A stretch of 64,000 nt of DNA. It comes from Maribellus sp. YY47 (GTDB taxonomy: Bacteria > Bacteroidota > Bacteroidia > Bacteroidales > Prolixibacteraceae). The translations under genes and the position numbers were made by a program. Below, one piece after another: positions 44,923 through 53,352 of the stretch. The first letter of the stretch is position 1. Each line of letters begins with the position of its first letter. The notes beneath the pieces are model-generated. The model saw only the letters and a program-made list of their open reading frames with translations, was not told where the DNA came from and ran no database searches. The stretch is taken from contig NZ_JALGYW010000010.1 of NCBI RefSeq assembly GCF_023111095.1, positions 1 through 64,000 of the forward strand, in the 5' to 3' direction.

Positions 44923-46143
44923 CTATTTCTTTTTTCTTCGTTTTTGCGGAGGAGCGTTCGCTTCGCGCATCAGTTTTTTCCAGTTGTAATCGGTGTCTGC
45001 CGTAAAGTCCAGCGTTTCCTGGTAATCTCCTTTGTCAATCTCGAGAACGGTGATTTCTTTGTCCAGAAATTCTTCGATTTCTTGCAGGATCTCTTTTTCT
45101 TCGCTGCTGCAGAACGAAACGGCCTGGCCTTTGTTTTTTCCTCTTCCGGTACGCCCAACGCGGTGCACGTAATTTTCAGGAACTTCAGGCAGGTCATAGT
45201 TTACCACAAAATCAACATTCGGAATATCGATACCACGTGCACTCACATCGGTTGCAATCAGTAATCGGGAATGGCCCGACTTAAAGTTGCTCATGGTTGC
45301 ATTTCTTTCTTTCTGATCTTTATCGCTGTGGATGGTTTCAGACTCTATTTTTACCCGTTCCATTGCCTTTTTCACTCGTTCGGCGCGCACCTTGGTCCGG
45401 ACAAAAACCAGAATTTTCGCCTCCGGATTTTCGTTGACCAGTCTTTCCAGAAAAGCCCTTTTGTCGTCCATCTCGATAAAGGCAACTTTGTGGTCGATGT
45501 TTTTGGCTACCGGGTTTTTGGGCGAAATCTGAATTCTTATCGGATTACTCACCAGCGAATAAGCGAGTTTCTTGATTTTTGGGTTTATGGTGGCTGAGAA
45601 AAACAGCGTTTGTCGTTTCTTGGGGAGAAAACGAATCAGGTCATTAATGTCTTTGATAAAGCCCAAATCCAGCATGTGATCGGCTTCATCCAGGATCAGG
45701 ATATCTGTGTTTTGCAATTTCAAATGCCCCTGGCTCACCAAATCGAAAAGCCGGCCGGGCGTAGCCACAACCACATCGACACCTTTTTGAATTTGACTGA
45801 TTTGAGGATCCTGTTCCACTCCGCCAATAACCGCAATGGTTTTTACATCCATATTTTCGGCCAGTCCATTAAAAACCGAGCAAATCTGCTCGGCCAGTTC
45901 GTGGGTTGGAGCCATTACCAGGCATTTCACTCCCTGCCTGTTTTTGATTTGCTGCAGTTTATGAAGCACAGGAATGACAAAGGCTGCGGTTTTACCGGTA
46001 CCGGTTTGAGCAATTGCCAGCACATCTTCACCCTTTAAAATAGGAGGGATGGCTTTGTACTGAATGTCGGTTGGCCGGCGTAATCCTTGTTTCTCCAGGT
46101 TTTGCTTAATGGCTTGTGCTATTGAATATTCTTCGAACTTCAT
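44923..46143 (-). CDS. DEAD-box ATP-dependent RNA helicase
   Basis: 406 residues from the ATG at 46143. An in-frame TTG at 46161 lies within the promoter -7 box, so it cannot be the start. Helicase motifs in order: Q motif (FEEYSIAQAIKQNLEKQG), motif I AQTGTGKT, PTHELAEQ, TPGR, DEAD in LDEADHMLDLGF, SAT, DVSARGID and HRVGRTGRG. The C-terminal tail is short and basic (QKRRKKK). It remodels RNA (ribosome assembly or mRNA decay, RhlE-like). It is probably monocistronic. Confidence 0.95.
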   Translation of the reverse strand: MKFEEYSIAQAIKQNLEKQGLRRPTDIQYKAIPPILKGEDVLAIAQTGTGKTAAFVIPVLHKLQQIKNRQGVKCLVMAPTHELAEQICSVFNGLAENMDVKTIAVIGGVEQDPQISQIQKGVDVVVATPGRLFDLVSQGHLKLQNTDILILDEADHMLDLGFIKDINDLIRFLPKKRQTLFFSATINPKIKKLAYSLVSNPIRIQISPKNPVAKNIDHKVAFIEMDDKRAFLERLVNENPEAKILVFVRTKVRAERVKKAMERVKIESETIHSDKDQKERNATMSNFKSGHSRLLIATDVSARGIDIPNVDFVVNYDLPEVPENYVHRVGRTGRGKNKGQAVSFCSSEEKEILQEIEEFLDKEITVLEIDKGDYQETLDFTADTDYNWKKLMREANAPPQKRRKKK

Positions 46144-46158
46144 GATCTGATTTTGCGA

Positions 46159-46166
46159 CAAAGGTA
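46159..46166 (-). promoter_or_regulatory. -7 promoter box of the DEAD-box helicase gene
   Basis: TACCTTTG on the minus strand, with a TTG 21 bases upstream, matches the Bacteroidota promoter. The expected start site leaves a leader of about 10 bases before the ATG at 46143, and it decides that start. Confidence 0.6.
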
Positions 46167-46225
46167 GTTGAATCGTTTATTCAAATGCAAGACTCAATGA
46201 ATATTCCGGAAATTTGGACCTGGAA

Positions 46226-46639
46226 TTAAAGCGTTGCCCATATTCGGGCCAAAGAATAACCGGGCGCTTTTATGTCAAGATCAAGAAAATAGCCAAAGGG
46301 AGTTTGAGCGGTGGTAAAGTCGGCATTTTGAAGCCTTTTCTCAGCCAAATCAAACAATTCTTTGGTGAATTCTATCGATGCTTTTGATTCGGAAAGGTGC
46401 GCGAAAGAATGAAGAATTACTTTTTTGCAGTTGTTTTTGCGGGCTGTCCATTTCAAATGATTCACGAGCTTTTTCTCGCGACTCGCCACATCCTTTTCTT
46501 CGTCGCTTTCTTCCACCTGGATAAATGCCAGAATAGAATCCGTAAATTCTGCTCCTTCTGTTATTTCTTCAGCTGTCTCCAGATTTTTTATTCGCGGCGA
46601 ATACGCAAAGCGGTCAACATACATTACAAGTACCTTCAT
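46226..46639 (-). CDS. Free-standing archaeal-type threonyl-tRNA synthetase editing domain
   Basis: 137 residues comprising only the domain that archaeal ThrRS carries at its N-terminus (PF08915 type, related to D-aminoacyl-tRNA deacylase). The match rests on MKVLVMYVDRFAYSPR, KKVILHSFAHLSESKASIEF and TAQTPFGYFLDLDIKAPGYS. In archaea this domain hydrolyses Ser-tRNA(Thr). The lysine that archaeal enzymes carry after PFGYY seems replaced: here the segment is PFGYFLDL. Bacterial ThrRS has a different editing domain, so this is either an auxiliary or a repurposed unit. It is single, between the haem protein genes and the helicase. Confidence 0.82.
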   Translation of the reverse strand: MKVLVMYVDRFAYSPRIKNLETAEEITEGAEFTDSILAFIQVEESDEEKDVASREKKLVNHLKWTARKNNCKKVILHSFAHLSESKASIEFTKELFDLAEKRLQNADFTTAQTPFGYFLDLDIKAPGYSLARIWATL

Positions 46640-46681
46640 CTTGTTTTTCAGATAAAGATAAAGGAAATAGGCAAACCTGAA

Positions 46682-47155
46682 TTATTCTTCTGCTGCTTTA
46701 ACCAGCAGTTCCTCGCTCAGCCTGGTGGTCCAGTCGCAAAGTGTGGCAATTTGTTCGTCCGAAAGTTTGGCTTTGGAATGCATCAACAAATACGATTTGA
46801 GTGGCATTTTCCGATGTTCACTTTCCTGGCACATTTCTTCCAGTTTGGTAATTTGCGAAAATATATCCATGTTTCCCCATTCCGAAAAGTTCAATTCTTT
46901 TTTTCCTTCCCGAATGTGGTCGGCCACCATCCATGATACAGGCGAAATGTTGTGGTACCAACGATAGGTGGTATTGTTCGAATGACAATCGAAACAAGAG
47001 TTTTTGAGGAGTCCTGCAACCTCGTCAGGGACAGAATGAAGCATCAGAATATTATTTTCCGACGCTTCACTTGTATTCTTTTCGGGCCGGTAAAATTGTG
47101 CAACAATAAAGGTCACAACAAGCACCAGCAGAAAGATTCGAATTGTTTTTCGCAT
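46682..47155 (-). CDS. Haem-binding domain protein with a CxxCH site
   Basis: 157 residues from the ATG at 47155. The N-terminus is a membrane anchor or uncleaved signal (MRKTIRIFLLVLVVTFIVAQ). The mature part matches the haem-binding domain PF14376: NSCFDCHSNNTTYRWYHNIS is the c-type haem motif with the typical YRWY...P..W continuation (PVSWMVADHIREGKKELNFS). It is a periplasmic monohaem protein of unknown electron partner. The second, smaller haem protein gene lies 129 bases upstream on the same strand. Confidence 0.85.
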   Translation of the reverse strand: MRKTIRIFLLVLVVTFIVAQFYRPEKNTSEASENNILMLHSVPDEVAGLLKNSCFDCHSNNTTYRWYHNISPVSWMVADHIREGKKELNFSEWGNMDIFSQITKLEEMCQESEHRKMPLKSYLLMHSKAKLSDEQIATLCDWTTRLSEELLVKAAEE

Positions 47156-47283
47156 GTTATACCAATTGTTTTTCAAAGTGAGCTCTAAGCGAAACGATGA
47201 AATTATAATGGTTAATGCCGATAGACAATTGAAAGGCTTAAGGCGTGTAACGATTTAAGCCTCAATTCAATTGCTAATCGGTA

Positions 47284-47673
47284 TTACTTCGCTTTTACCA
47301 AAGTTTTTGTTTCTTTTTTGGCCCAGGTCATCAACACTTTCTTTTCGGCATCGGTTAATGCTTTGTCGGGGTATTTTTCCAAAAACTTTTTAGGCGGCAT
47401 TTCGTTCTTTTCTAGGGTCTCTGAGATTTCTTTGTAGGTGCTGATCATTTTCACTTTGCTCAACGCGTCGAGTTTTTTGAAATCGAGTTCCTTCTTCGCA
47501 TCCTCGTTTCTCGAATCGGTGTTGTGGCAGCCGATACATGATTTATCAACGATTGCTTTTACTTCGTCGGGCATGGGGCCGAAAGGTTGAACGGGATTTT
47601 TTTCAGTTTCAGTGGCAAATAACGCCAGGCTGAAAAGGATTGCAAGCAGGGTTAAACCGGTTTTTGTTCTCAT
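47284..47673 (-). CDS. Small periplasmic haem-binding domain protein
   Basis: 129 residues. Signal peptide 1-20 (LFSLALFATE). One CxxCH site in KSCIGCHNTDSRNEDAKKEL, followed by the helical LDALSKVKMISTYKEISETL and the EKNEMPPKKFLEKYPDKALT segment, a normal ending of cytochrome-like haem-binding domains. It belongs to the same broad family as the downstream gene and may form a two-protein electron or haem relay with it. The function is not known. Confidence 0.82.
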   Translation of the reverse strand: MRTKTGLTLLAILFSLALFATETEKNPVQPFGPMPDEVKAIVDKSCIGCHNTDSRNEDAKKELDFKKLDALSKVKMISTYKEISETLEKNEMPPKKFLEKYPDKALTDAEKKVLMTWAKKETKTLVKAK

Positions 47674-47773
47674 AAATGTAATTTTAAGTTTAATTTACAG
47701 TTTGATTACTATAACACAAGTGAAGTTGATTTTGTTGAAAATCAGATGAAGTCAAATTTCACGCAAGATTTTT

Positions 47774-49981
47774 ATGTATTTTTCAGGCGAAAACAAATAT
47801 TTGGTGATTTTGAAAAGAGCAATTTTTTTAGCCGGGGCTATCATAGGTCTGTTGGTGAATATCCATTTCGCTGCAGCACAGGTTTCTGAAGGCGGCTATC
47901 CCTTACAGGTGATTTCGGTCAAAAGTGTTGGAGCGGAAGCGGTGAAAATGCCGGAAGTAAAACAAAGCATGATCGATTCGTTGACGGCGGAAAATAGCTC
48001 AAATGAAAGAAATCTAAAAGCTTTTCGCTTTGCCTATAAATTTAACGTTGACTTCAGTCCTGCCAACTCCGGTCAATGGTATTCGACCAATAGCGGTTTT
48101 AATGTTTGGAAACTTACGATTCAATCGGCAGGAGCGCAGTCCTTAAATCTGATCTTTCATAATTTTCAGTTGCCGGAAGGGGCAAGGTTGTTTTTATACA
48201 ACGAGCAGGAGGAACATTACCTTGGGGCGTACACGGCTAAAAACAATAAGGTATCGCAGAAATTTGCGGTTTCACCGGTGGCCGGAGACGAGGTTACCGT
48301 GCAATACGAAGTGCCTAAAAAACTGGGTACTCCCAGCTGTTTTGAAATTGCCAGTGTGAACCACGATTTTGTCGGGATACTGAAATCAGAACGCCGGCCA
48401 TTGGGACTAGCGGGTTCCTGCAATGTGGACGTAAACTGCGATGTTGCCGGAAAGTATGGTGAGCTGAAAAACGCTGTTTGCCGCCTGATTGTGGACGGTG
48501 ACGAAATATGCAGCGGTACCTTGGTCAACAATACTGCCAAAGACGGCAAACCGTATATTATTTCAGCGGCCCACTGTTACGATGCGTGGGAGCTGGCCGA
48601 AACCACGGTTTATACGTTTAACTACGAAAGTCCTTATTGTGCACCACTTGACGGAGATCCGGGAAATTCGATTTCGGGAGCGGTAATGAAAGCTCAGAGC
48701 GATAGCCTCGATTTTGCACTAACCGAAATGTCGTTGGTTCCGCCGCCTACTTATCGTCCGTATTATGCCGGATGGAACCATACTGATGTATATTCGGATA
48801 GTACGGTAAGCATTCATCATCCGCAGGGCGATGTTAAAAAAATTGCGTTTGACGAAAATAAACCAACACCATCGAATTTTACAGTCGATTATATTCCCAA
48901 TGCTTTTCTGAAAATTGCCACATGGGAAGCCGGAGTGACCGAAAGTGGCTCTTCGGGAGGTGGACTTTTTAACAGGAACGGGCAGCTTATTGGTACGTTA
49001 ACCGGAGGTGCAGCAACTTGTATTAAGCCCGTAAACGACTATTTTGCAAATTTTTCAGTTTACTGGGACTATTATCCCGATAGCAGTAAACAGGTTAAAT
49101 GCTGGCTCGATCCCTTGGCTTCAGCCACATCTTCACTCGATGGAGAACAGTTTAATTCGGGAGAAGACCTGTGCGGAGCATTTACCAATCTGAACGACAA
49201 CGATGAACATGGCAATATTCGAATTACATCGGGTGGCAGTTTTGCCGGTTACTGGGGCGGTACCAATACCGTGGGTATTACCGAAATTGTGGAGAAATTT
49301 GATATTCCGGGTAGCGAAAGTTTAAAAGGTGTTTCGCTGGGAGTTGGGAAAATGGTGAAAAAAGCAGGAGGAATCAGCACGGTTGATGTAAAGGTTTACG
49401 AAGGAACTGATATGCCGGGGACGGTTCTGTTCAGCAAAACGGTAAACATTACAAGCCTCGCAAAAGATGCGATGAATTACATCGACTTCGGGCAGGACGT
49501 TAAGCCGGTCGGGACTTTTTTTGTTGGGATCGATATTCGAAATATTCAGGCACAGGATACCTTGGTGCTTTATCAATCGTTGAGAAATACAGGCGAAGAA
49601 AATAACTTTTATTACAAACGATCGGGCGACTGGTATAATTTTGAAACCAACGAGCAGGGCGTGATGACAAGCGTAATGGAACTGATTGCCTGCAACATTG
49701 ATCAGGTGACCGATACGCCAATTGTGAATGTACCCGCTGACGTGTGGCTGTATCCCAATCCTTCAAATTCGGTGCTGAATGTAGTTTCCGATCAGGAAAT
49801 AGTAGTCGAAACCATCTCCATTTTCAATGTTATGGGGCAGGAGGTACAGGCGCCCTTGCTAAGTGTTGAAGAAAACCGGGTAAAAATCGATCTCTCAGGG
49901 AAAACTCCCGGAACGTATATTATCCGCTTTAATTACAACGATTCGTTTGTTACCCGAAAATTCCTGGTGTTAACGCCTTAG
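47774..49981 (+). CDS. Secreted trypsin-like serine protease (lysyl endopeptidase type) with T9SS sorting domain
   Basis: 735 residues. Signal peptide ends near residue 36 (HFAAAQ). A propeptide of about 160 residues follows. The chymotrypsin-fold domain (about 200-460) begins around CNVDVNCDVAGKYGELKNAV; His267 in ISAAHC, Asp in SLDFALTEM and Ser394 in GSSGGGLF form the triad. A central domain (about 480-640) looks like a jelly-roll or DUF-type insert. Residues about 660-735 are a type A T9SS sorting domain (LYPNPSNSVLNV ... PGTYIIRF ... RKFLVL). It is exported across the outer membrane and probably surface-anchored or released. It is convergent with mscS, one base apart. Confidence 0.92.
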   Translation: MYFSGENKYLVILKRAIFLAGAIIGLLVNIHFAAAQVSEGGYPLQVISVKSVGAEAVKMPEVKQSMIDSLTAENSSNERNLKAFRFAYKFNVDFSPANSGQWYSTNSGFNVWKLTIQSAGAQSLNLIFHNFQLPEGARLFLYNEQEEHYLGAYTAKNNKVSQKFAVSPVAGDEVTVQYEVPKKLGTPSCFEIASVNHDFVGILKSERRPLGLAGSCNVDVNCDVAGKYGELKNAVCRLIVDGDEICSGTLVNNTAKDGKPYIISAAHCYDAWELAETTVYTFNYESPYCAPLDGDPGNSISGAVMKAQSDSLDFALTEMSLVPPPTYRPYYAGWNHTDVYSDSTVSIHHPQGDVKKIAFDENKPTPSNFTVDYIPNAFLKIATWEAGVTESGSSGGGLFNRNGQLIGTLTGGAATCIKPVNDYFANFSVYWDYYPDSSKQVKCWLDPLASATSSLDGEQFNSGEDLCGAFTNLNDNDEHGNIRITSGGSFAGYWGGTNTVGITEIVEKFDIPGSESLKGVSLGVGKMVKKAGGISTVDVKVYEGTDMPGTVLFSKTVNITSLAKDAMNYIDFGQDVKPVGTFFVGIDIRNIQAQDTLVLYQSLRNTGEENNFYYKRSGDWYNFETNEQGVMTSVMELIACNIDQVTDTPIVNVPADVWLYPNPSNSVLNVVSDQEIVVETISIFNVMGQEVQAPLLSVEENRVKIDLSGKTPGTYIIRFNYNDSFVTRKFLVLTP

Positions 49982-49982
49982 T

Positions 49983-51641
49983 TTAATCTTTTTTTGTGAT
50001 TTTATCGATGATATTGGTAACCGGGTCGGGGCCTTTTACCGGTTGCTCCGGTTGCTGTTCAGGAATGGTCGATTTGTTCCCGTCGCGGTAAGCCGTGTAA
50101 TGCGGCGACATAATTTCCACCCCCGCTTTATTAAATTCATTCAGAATGCTTTTGTACAATTCGGAATAAAAGAAAGCCATTTTTCCCGGTTGCTTGGTAT
50201 AAACGTTTAATTCATATTCCACATAAAAATCACTCAGGCTTTTTTGCAAAACAAAAGGCTTGAATTCGCGTGTCAGGTTGGGTGTATTTTTCGCGGCTGC
50301 CAGCAATAACTTGATCACGGTATCTGACGGAACATCGTAGCCGATGGTAACCGTGGGATGAAGAATAATTCCCAATTTACTGGCATTCTTCGTGAAATTC
50401 ATCAAATGTGTATTGATGATCGTGGAATTTGGAATGGTCACATCTTCGTTTTTGATGGTGGTCATTCTGGTTACCAGGAGGTTTTTCTCAACGATATCGC
50501 CAACGGTTTCACCAATTTTTACCCGGTCGCCGATTTGAAAAGGTCGCATGTAGGTAATTACAATTCCGGCCACAATGTTGGCAATGGCCGATGTTGACCC
50601 GAGCGAGAAAAGTACCCCCAGGAAAATGGAAACCCCCTTAAAGGCCGGCGAATCGGAACCCGGAATATAAGGCCAAATAAAAACCAGTGTGAAGGCGATG
50701 ACAAGAATCCGTACAATATTGTACGTGGGTTTTGCCCAATCCTGATGAAAGCCTTTGAATTTGAGTTTCCCCGTTTCCAGTTCACTTGAAATATAGTAGA
50801 TTACTCTGAGCAGGTATTTTGAAATAAAAATGATGAGTACAATGAAAACAAGTTTCTTGCTGATAAATTCCCACAAACCCAGCAGAATATCCTTTAGCGG
50901 GTCGCTGATAAAAACATAAAAATCGGTAACAATTCCCCGTGTCCAGGGCAGGAAACTGAACATCAGCGGCATGTACAACAGCAGGATAACGATCAGAACA
51001 GCGATTTTCGAGATTTTTAATAAGAAGGCAAAAAAACTATCCGGACCTTTGGGAGCCAGGTAGCGCCAGAAACTTTTGTGTTTTTCTTTTATGTCGTTTT
51101 GATAGTGCTCTACGTAGCCGGTTAGCCAGCGAAAAAAGCGGTTGGTCAGTTTGTAAATCAGGAACAGGCCTGCAACGGCAAGCAACGTATAAAATATACG
51201 GAGTATCCAGAAAACAATGCTTTTTGTCTTTCCAATCTTGACCAGTGCCTCTTTTACCACGGCGAAAGTTTCAGCTGCCAGGTCGTTTCTTTCTTTACCA
51301 ATGGCAGCCGCATCATCGTCGGTTACACTTAATATGGAAATGTCTTTGTAAATAATAATGGAGTAATTTTCCGAACTAACGATGTGTAAAGAGTCGATAC
51401 TGATTCTTGGTTCGTCTTCAATCAGCAAGAGCTTTTTGTCGATTGCGGAGGCCCGCTCAACCGGAGAAAAGGGGCCAAGGCTTGTTCTTATTGTGAGAAG
51501 GGTGTCTCGGTTAAACACTACATATCCGAAATGTGAAGTGGAAGACATCTGAGGATCTTTCAACTCGGGGCTGTTTGCTGTCTGAGCAAAAACCGACAGG
51601 CTTCCGACGGTCAACAGTATGACTAAAAATATTCTTAGCAT
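49983..51641 (-). CDS. Mechanosensitive ion channel of the MscS family
   Basis: 552 residues. Signal peptide 1-19 (VFAQ), a periplasmic segment to about 150, then transmembrane helices at about 155-180, 220-245, 265-295 and 315-385. The pore-lining region with many Gly and Ala (GVLFSLGSTSAIANIVAGIV) and the beta domain start (YMRPFQIGDRVKIGETVGDI) are typical, as is the C-terminal alpha/beta domain (ILHPTVTIGYDVPSDTVIKL). It opens under hypo-osmotic stress. The gene is longer than E. coli MscS because of its periplasmic N-terminus. Confidence 0.92.
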   Translation of the reverse strand: MLRIFLVILLTVGSLSVFAQTANSPELKDPQMSSTSHFGYVVFNRDTLLTIRTSLGPFSPVERASAIDKKLLLIEDEPRISIDSLHIVSSENYSIIIYKDISILSVTDDDAAAIGKERNDLAAETFAVVKEALVKIGKTKSIVFWILRIFYTLLAVAGLFLIYKLTNRFFRWLTGYVEHYQNDIKEKHKSFWRYLAPKGPDSFFAFLLKISKIAVLIVILLLYMPLMFSFLPWTRGIVTDFYVFISDPLKDILLGLWEFISKKLVFIVLIIFISKYLLRVIYYISSELETGKLKFKGFHQDWAKPTYNIVRILVIAFTLVFIWPYIPGSDSPAFKGVSIFLGVLFSLGSTSAIANIVAGIVITYMRPFQIGDRVKIGETVGDIVEKNLLVTRMTTIKNEDVTIPNSTIINTHLMNFTKNASKLGIILHPTVTIGYDVPSDTVIKLLLAAAKNTPNLTREFKPFVLQKSLSDFYVEYELNVYTKQPGKMAFFYSELYKSILNEFNKAGVEIMSPHYTAYRDGNKSTIPEQQPEQPVKGPDPVTNIIDKITKKD

Positions 51642-51726
51642 AAAAATGTTCTTTTTATAAAAATAGGATAGATCGATCTAACCGGAAAGAAAATTATTCA
51701 GCTTTCAACCTAATCTTTCAAATTTC

Positions 51727-51864
51727 TTATACTAACATCAGAGGATTGAAGAGAAATGACGCATATTGTAGAAAAAGATTTACTTTTTCGTTGCTTGCCC
51801 CGCAGCTATTTAGTTCTGTCAATTCGTTTTCGTTGGGGGCTTTCGTTTTTTCCTGATTGGTCAT
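51727..51864 (-). CDS. Possible 45-residue peptide gene, unrecognised
   Basis: An ATG-started frame lies alone in the 304-bp gap between the TlpA-like gene and mscS, on the same strand as both. It encodes 45 residues: a hydrophilic, acidic first half (MTNQEKTKAPNENELTELNS), one cysteine in NSCGAS, and a hydrophobic end (FLFNPLMLV). The layout (charged, leader-like half with ELTELN, then a Cys/Gly point, then a hydrophobic core) recalls ribosomally made peptide precursors, but there is no maturase next to it and no homologue that I recognise. It could also be chance. The leader AAAAATG is normal for this genome. Otherwise the gap holds nothing that I can identify. Confidence 0.33.
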   Translation of the reverse strand: MTNQEKTKAPNENELTELNSCGASNEKVNLFLQYASFLFNPLMLV

Positions 51865-51945
51865 TTTTGATGGGTTTAAAGGATAAAATTGTTGAATATC
51901 ATCCTTAAAACATATGAAACAGCTTGTTGTTCGAAAAACGGATGT

Positions 51946-53352
51946 TCATTTCAATGTATCGGCCAATAGCTGCTTGAGTTGTTCGATGTCCAATTTCTTG
52001 GCAATGATCTTTTTGTCGTGGTCCAAAACATAGACCCCGGGAGTCTTTCTTCCGTCATATAAAATTTTAAATCGGGTGGTTTGATGTTCATCCCACACAT
52101 TGATCCAGTCGAAAAGATGATGTTCGGTCAGGAATTCGGTCCACTCTTCGCGGTTGTCCATCGAATAAATGGCAAACACCTCCAAACCTTTGTTTTTGTA
52201 GCTCTGATAAACTTCGTTGTACAATTCGGGAACAAAAACCTTGCAATGCCCGCAATTGGGTTCATATATGATCAGAATTGTAATTTCGGCATCAATTTGG
52301 TGAAGGTCTACATATTCGCCGTCGAAATTCTCCAGTGTCAGGTCGGGTGCAGTCTTCCCAATCAGGTTATCTTTTAGGAAAATTACATTTTCTCTCACCT
52401 TATCGAGGGTTGATTCCGATGCCCAGAATGCTTTCCCATTCAGGTAGTAATCATTGGCGAGATCGACAAAAAGCGCGTCCATGCCCAGAATATTGCTATT
52501 GATGGCGGCATTTATAAAATAGGATGCTGCATATTGAAAAATACGCGGATTGGATTCTACATTATCCAGAAACTGGTAAACATAGGGTTTAACCGAATCG
52601 TACGCCGGGTATAAAACTTTGGTGAACCAGGTTTCCAGTTTAGGTTTGTAGAACGGAGTATAGAGCATCCGTTCGTCGGTATAATCGAAATTATCCCAGT
52701 AATGCTCTAACTGATAGCGAAATTTTGCCAGCAATAGTAACGAATCGCTTTGCTGAATCTCTACAGGAAGGGTAGAAGTATCGAGGTGAGGAACCTCGTT
52801 GGCGATTAGAAATTTATATAGGAACGATCCCGGAAGTTTGTGGTTGATTTTTTCCCGGTAGGCCCGCATTTCAGCGTTCAAATTCTGTAAGTGTTCCCGA
52901 ATCTCTTTCTTCCTGTTTTCATCGACTGTTTTGTATTGTTCGTTCAGTTCGCGGCTTTGGGTTTTCATCGTTTCCAGGAAGTTCAGATAGTTCACAAAAG
53001 CTTCGCTTTCCTCCGAACCTTTTATTTTCATTTGAGCCGAATTGGTTCCGGCATTGTAGAGATGAAACTGCTGATCGGCTCCCAGCAGAAAATCAAAATG
53101 ATGTTCGTCGTCGATCAGGATTTTGTAAAGCCCCTGAGTTAATAACGAGTCGCCTTCAAAAATGCCGGCCCCTTTGCTATCGAGCACTGTGGTATCTGCC
53201 GCATACAATTTATCAAGGAAATGATACGCCAGCCTGACTTGTTTTCCCGCCTCGTTGGGTAACTCAATTTCAATTTTGTAGTGTTGAGCAAACAAACACT
53301 TTGAAAAGAGAAAAAGCAGTAATATCAACAAGACTGAAAAATAGTTTCTCAT
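51946..53352 (-). CDS. TlpA-like thiol-disulfide oxidoreductase with N-terminal DUF4369/DUF5106-like domain
   Basis: 468 residues. Signal peptide 1-22 (CLFAQ). The N-terminal half resembles the DUF4369-like beta domain common to Bacteroidota TlpA proteins (FEGDSLLTQGLYKILIDDEH), followed by a helical DUF5106-like region. The C-terminal thioredoxin fold starts at GKTAPDLTLENFDGEYVDLH, with active site NCGHCK at about 367 and the ending TPGVYVLDHDKKIIAKKLDI. It reduces or exchanges disulfides in the periplasm. It overlaps the upstream glycosyltransferase gene by four bases (ATGA), so the two are coupled. Confidence 0.88.
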   Translation of the reverse strand: MRNYFSVLLILLLFLFSKCLFAQHYKIEIELPNEAGKQVRLAYHFLDKLYAADTTVLDSKGAGIFEGDSLLTQGLYKILIDDEHHFDFLLGADQQFHLYNAGTNSAQMKIKGSEESEAFVNYLNFLETMKTQSRELNEQYKTVDENRKKEIREHLQNLNAEMRAYREKINHKLPGSFLYKFLIANEVPHLDTSTLPVEIQQSDSLLLLAKFRYQLEHYWDNFDYTDERMLYTPFYKPKLETWFTKVLYPAYDSVKPYVYQFLDNVESNPRIFQYAASYFINAAINSNILGMDALFVDLANDYYLNGKAFWASESTLDKVRENVIFLKDNLIGKTAPDLTLENFDGEYVDLHQIDAEITILIIYEPNCGHCKVFVPELYNEVYQSYKNKGLEVFAIYSMDNREEWTEFLTEHHLFDWINVWDEHQTTRFKILYDGRKTPGVYVLDHDKKIIAKKLDIEQLKQLLADTLK

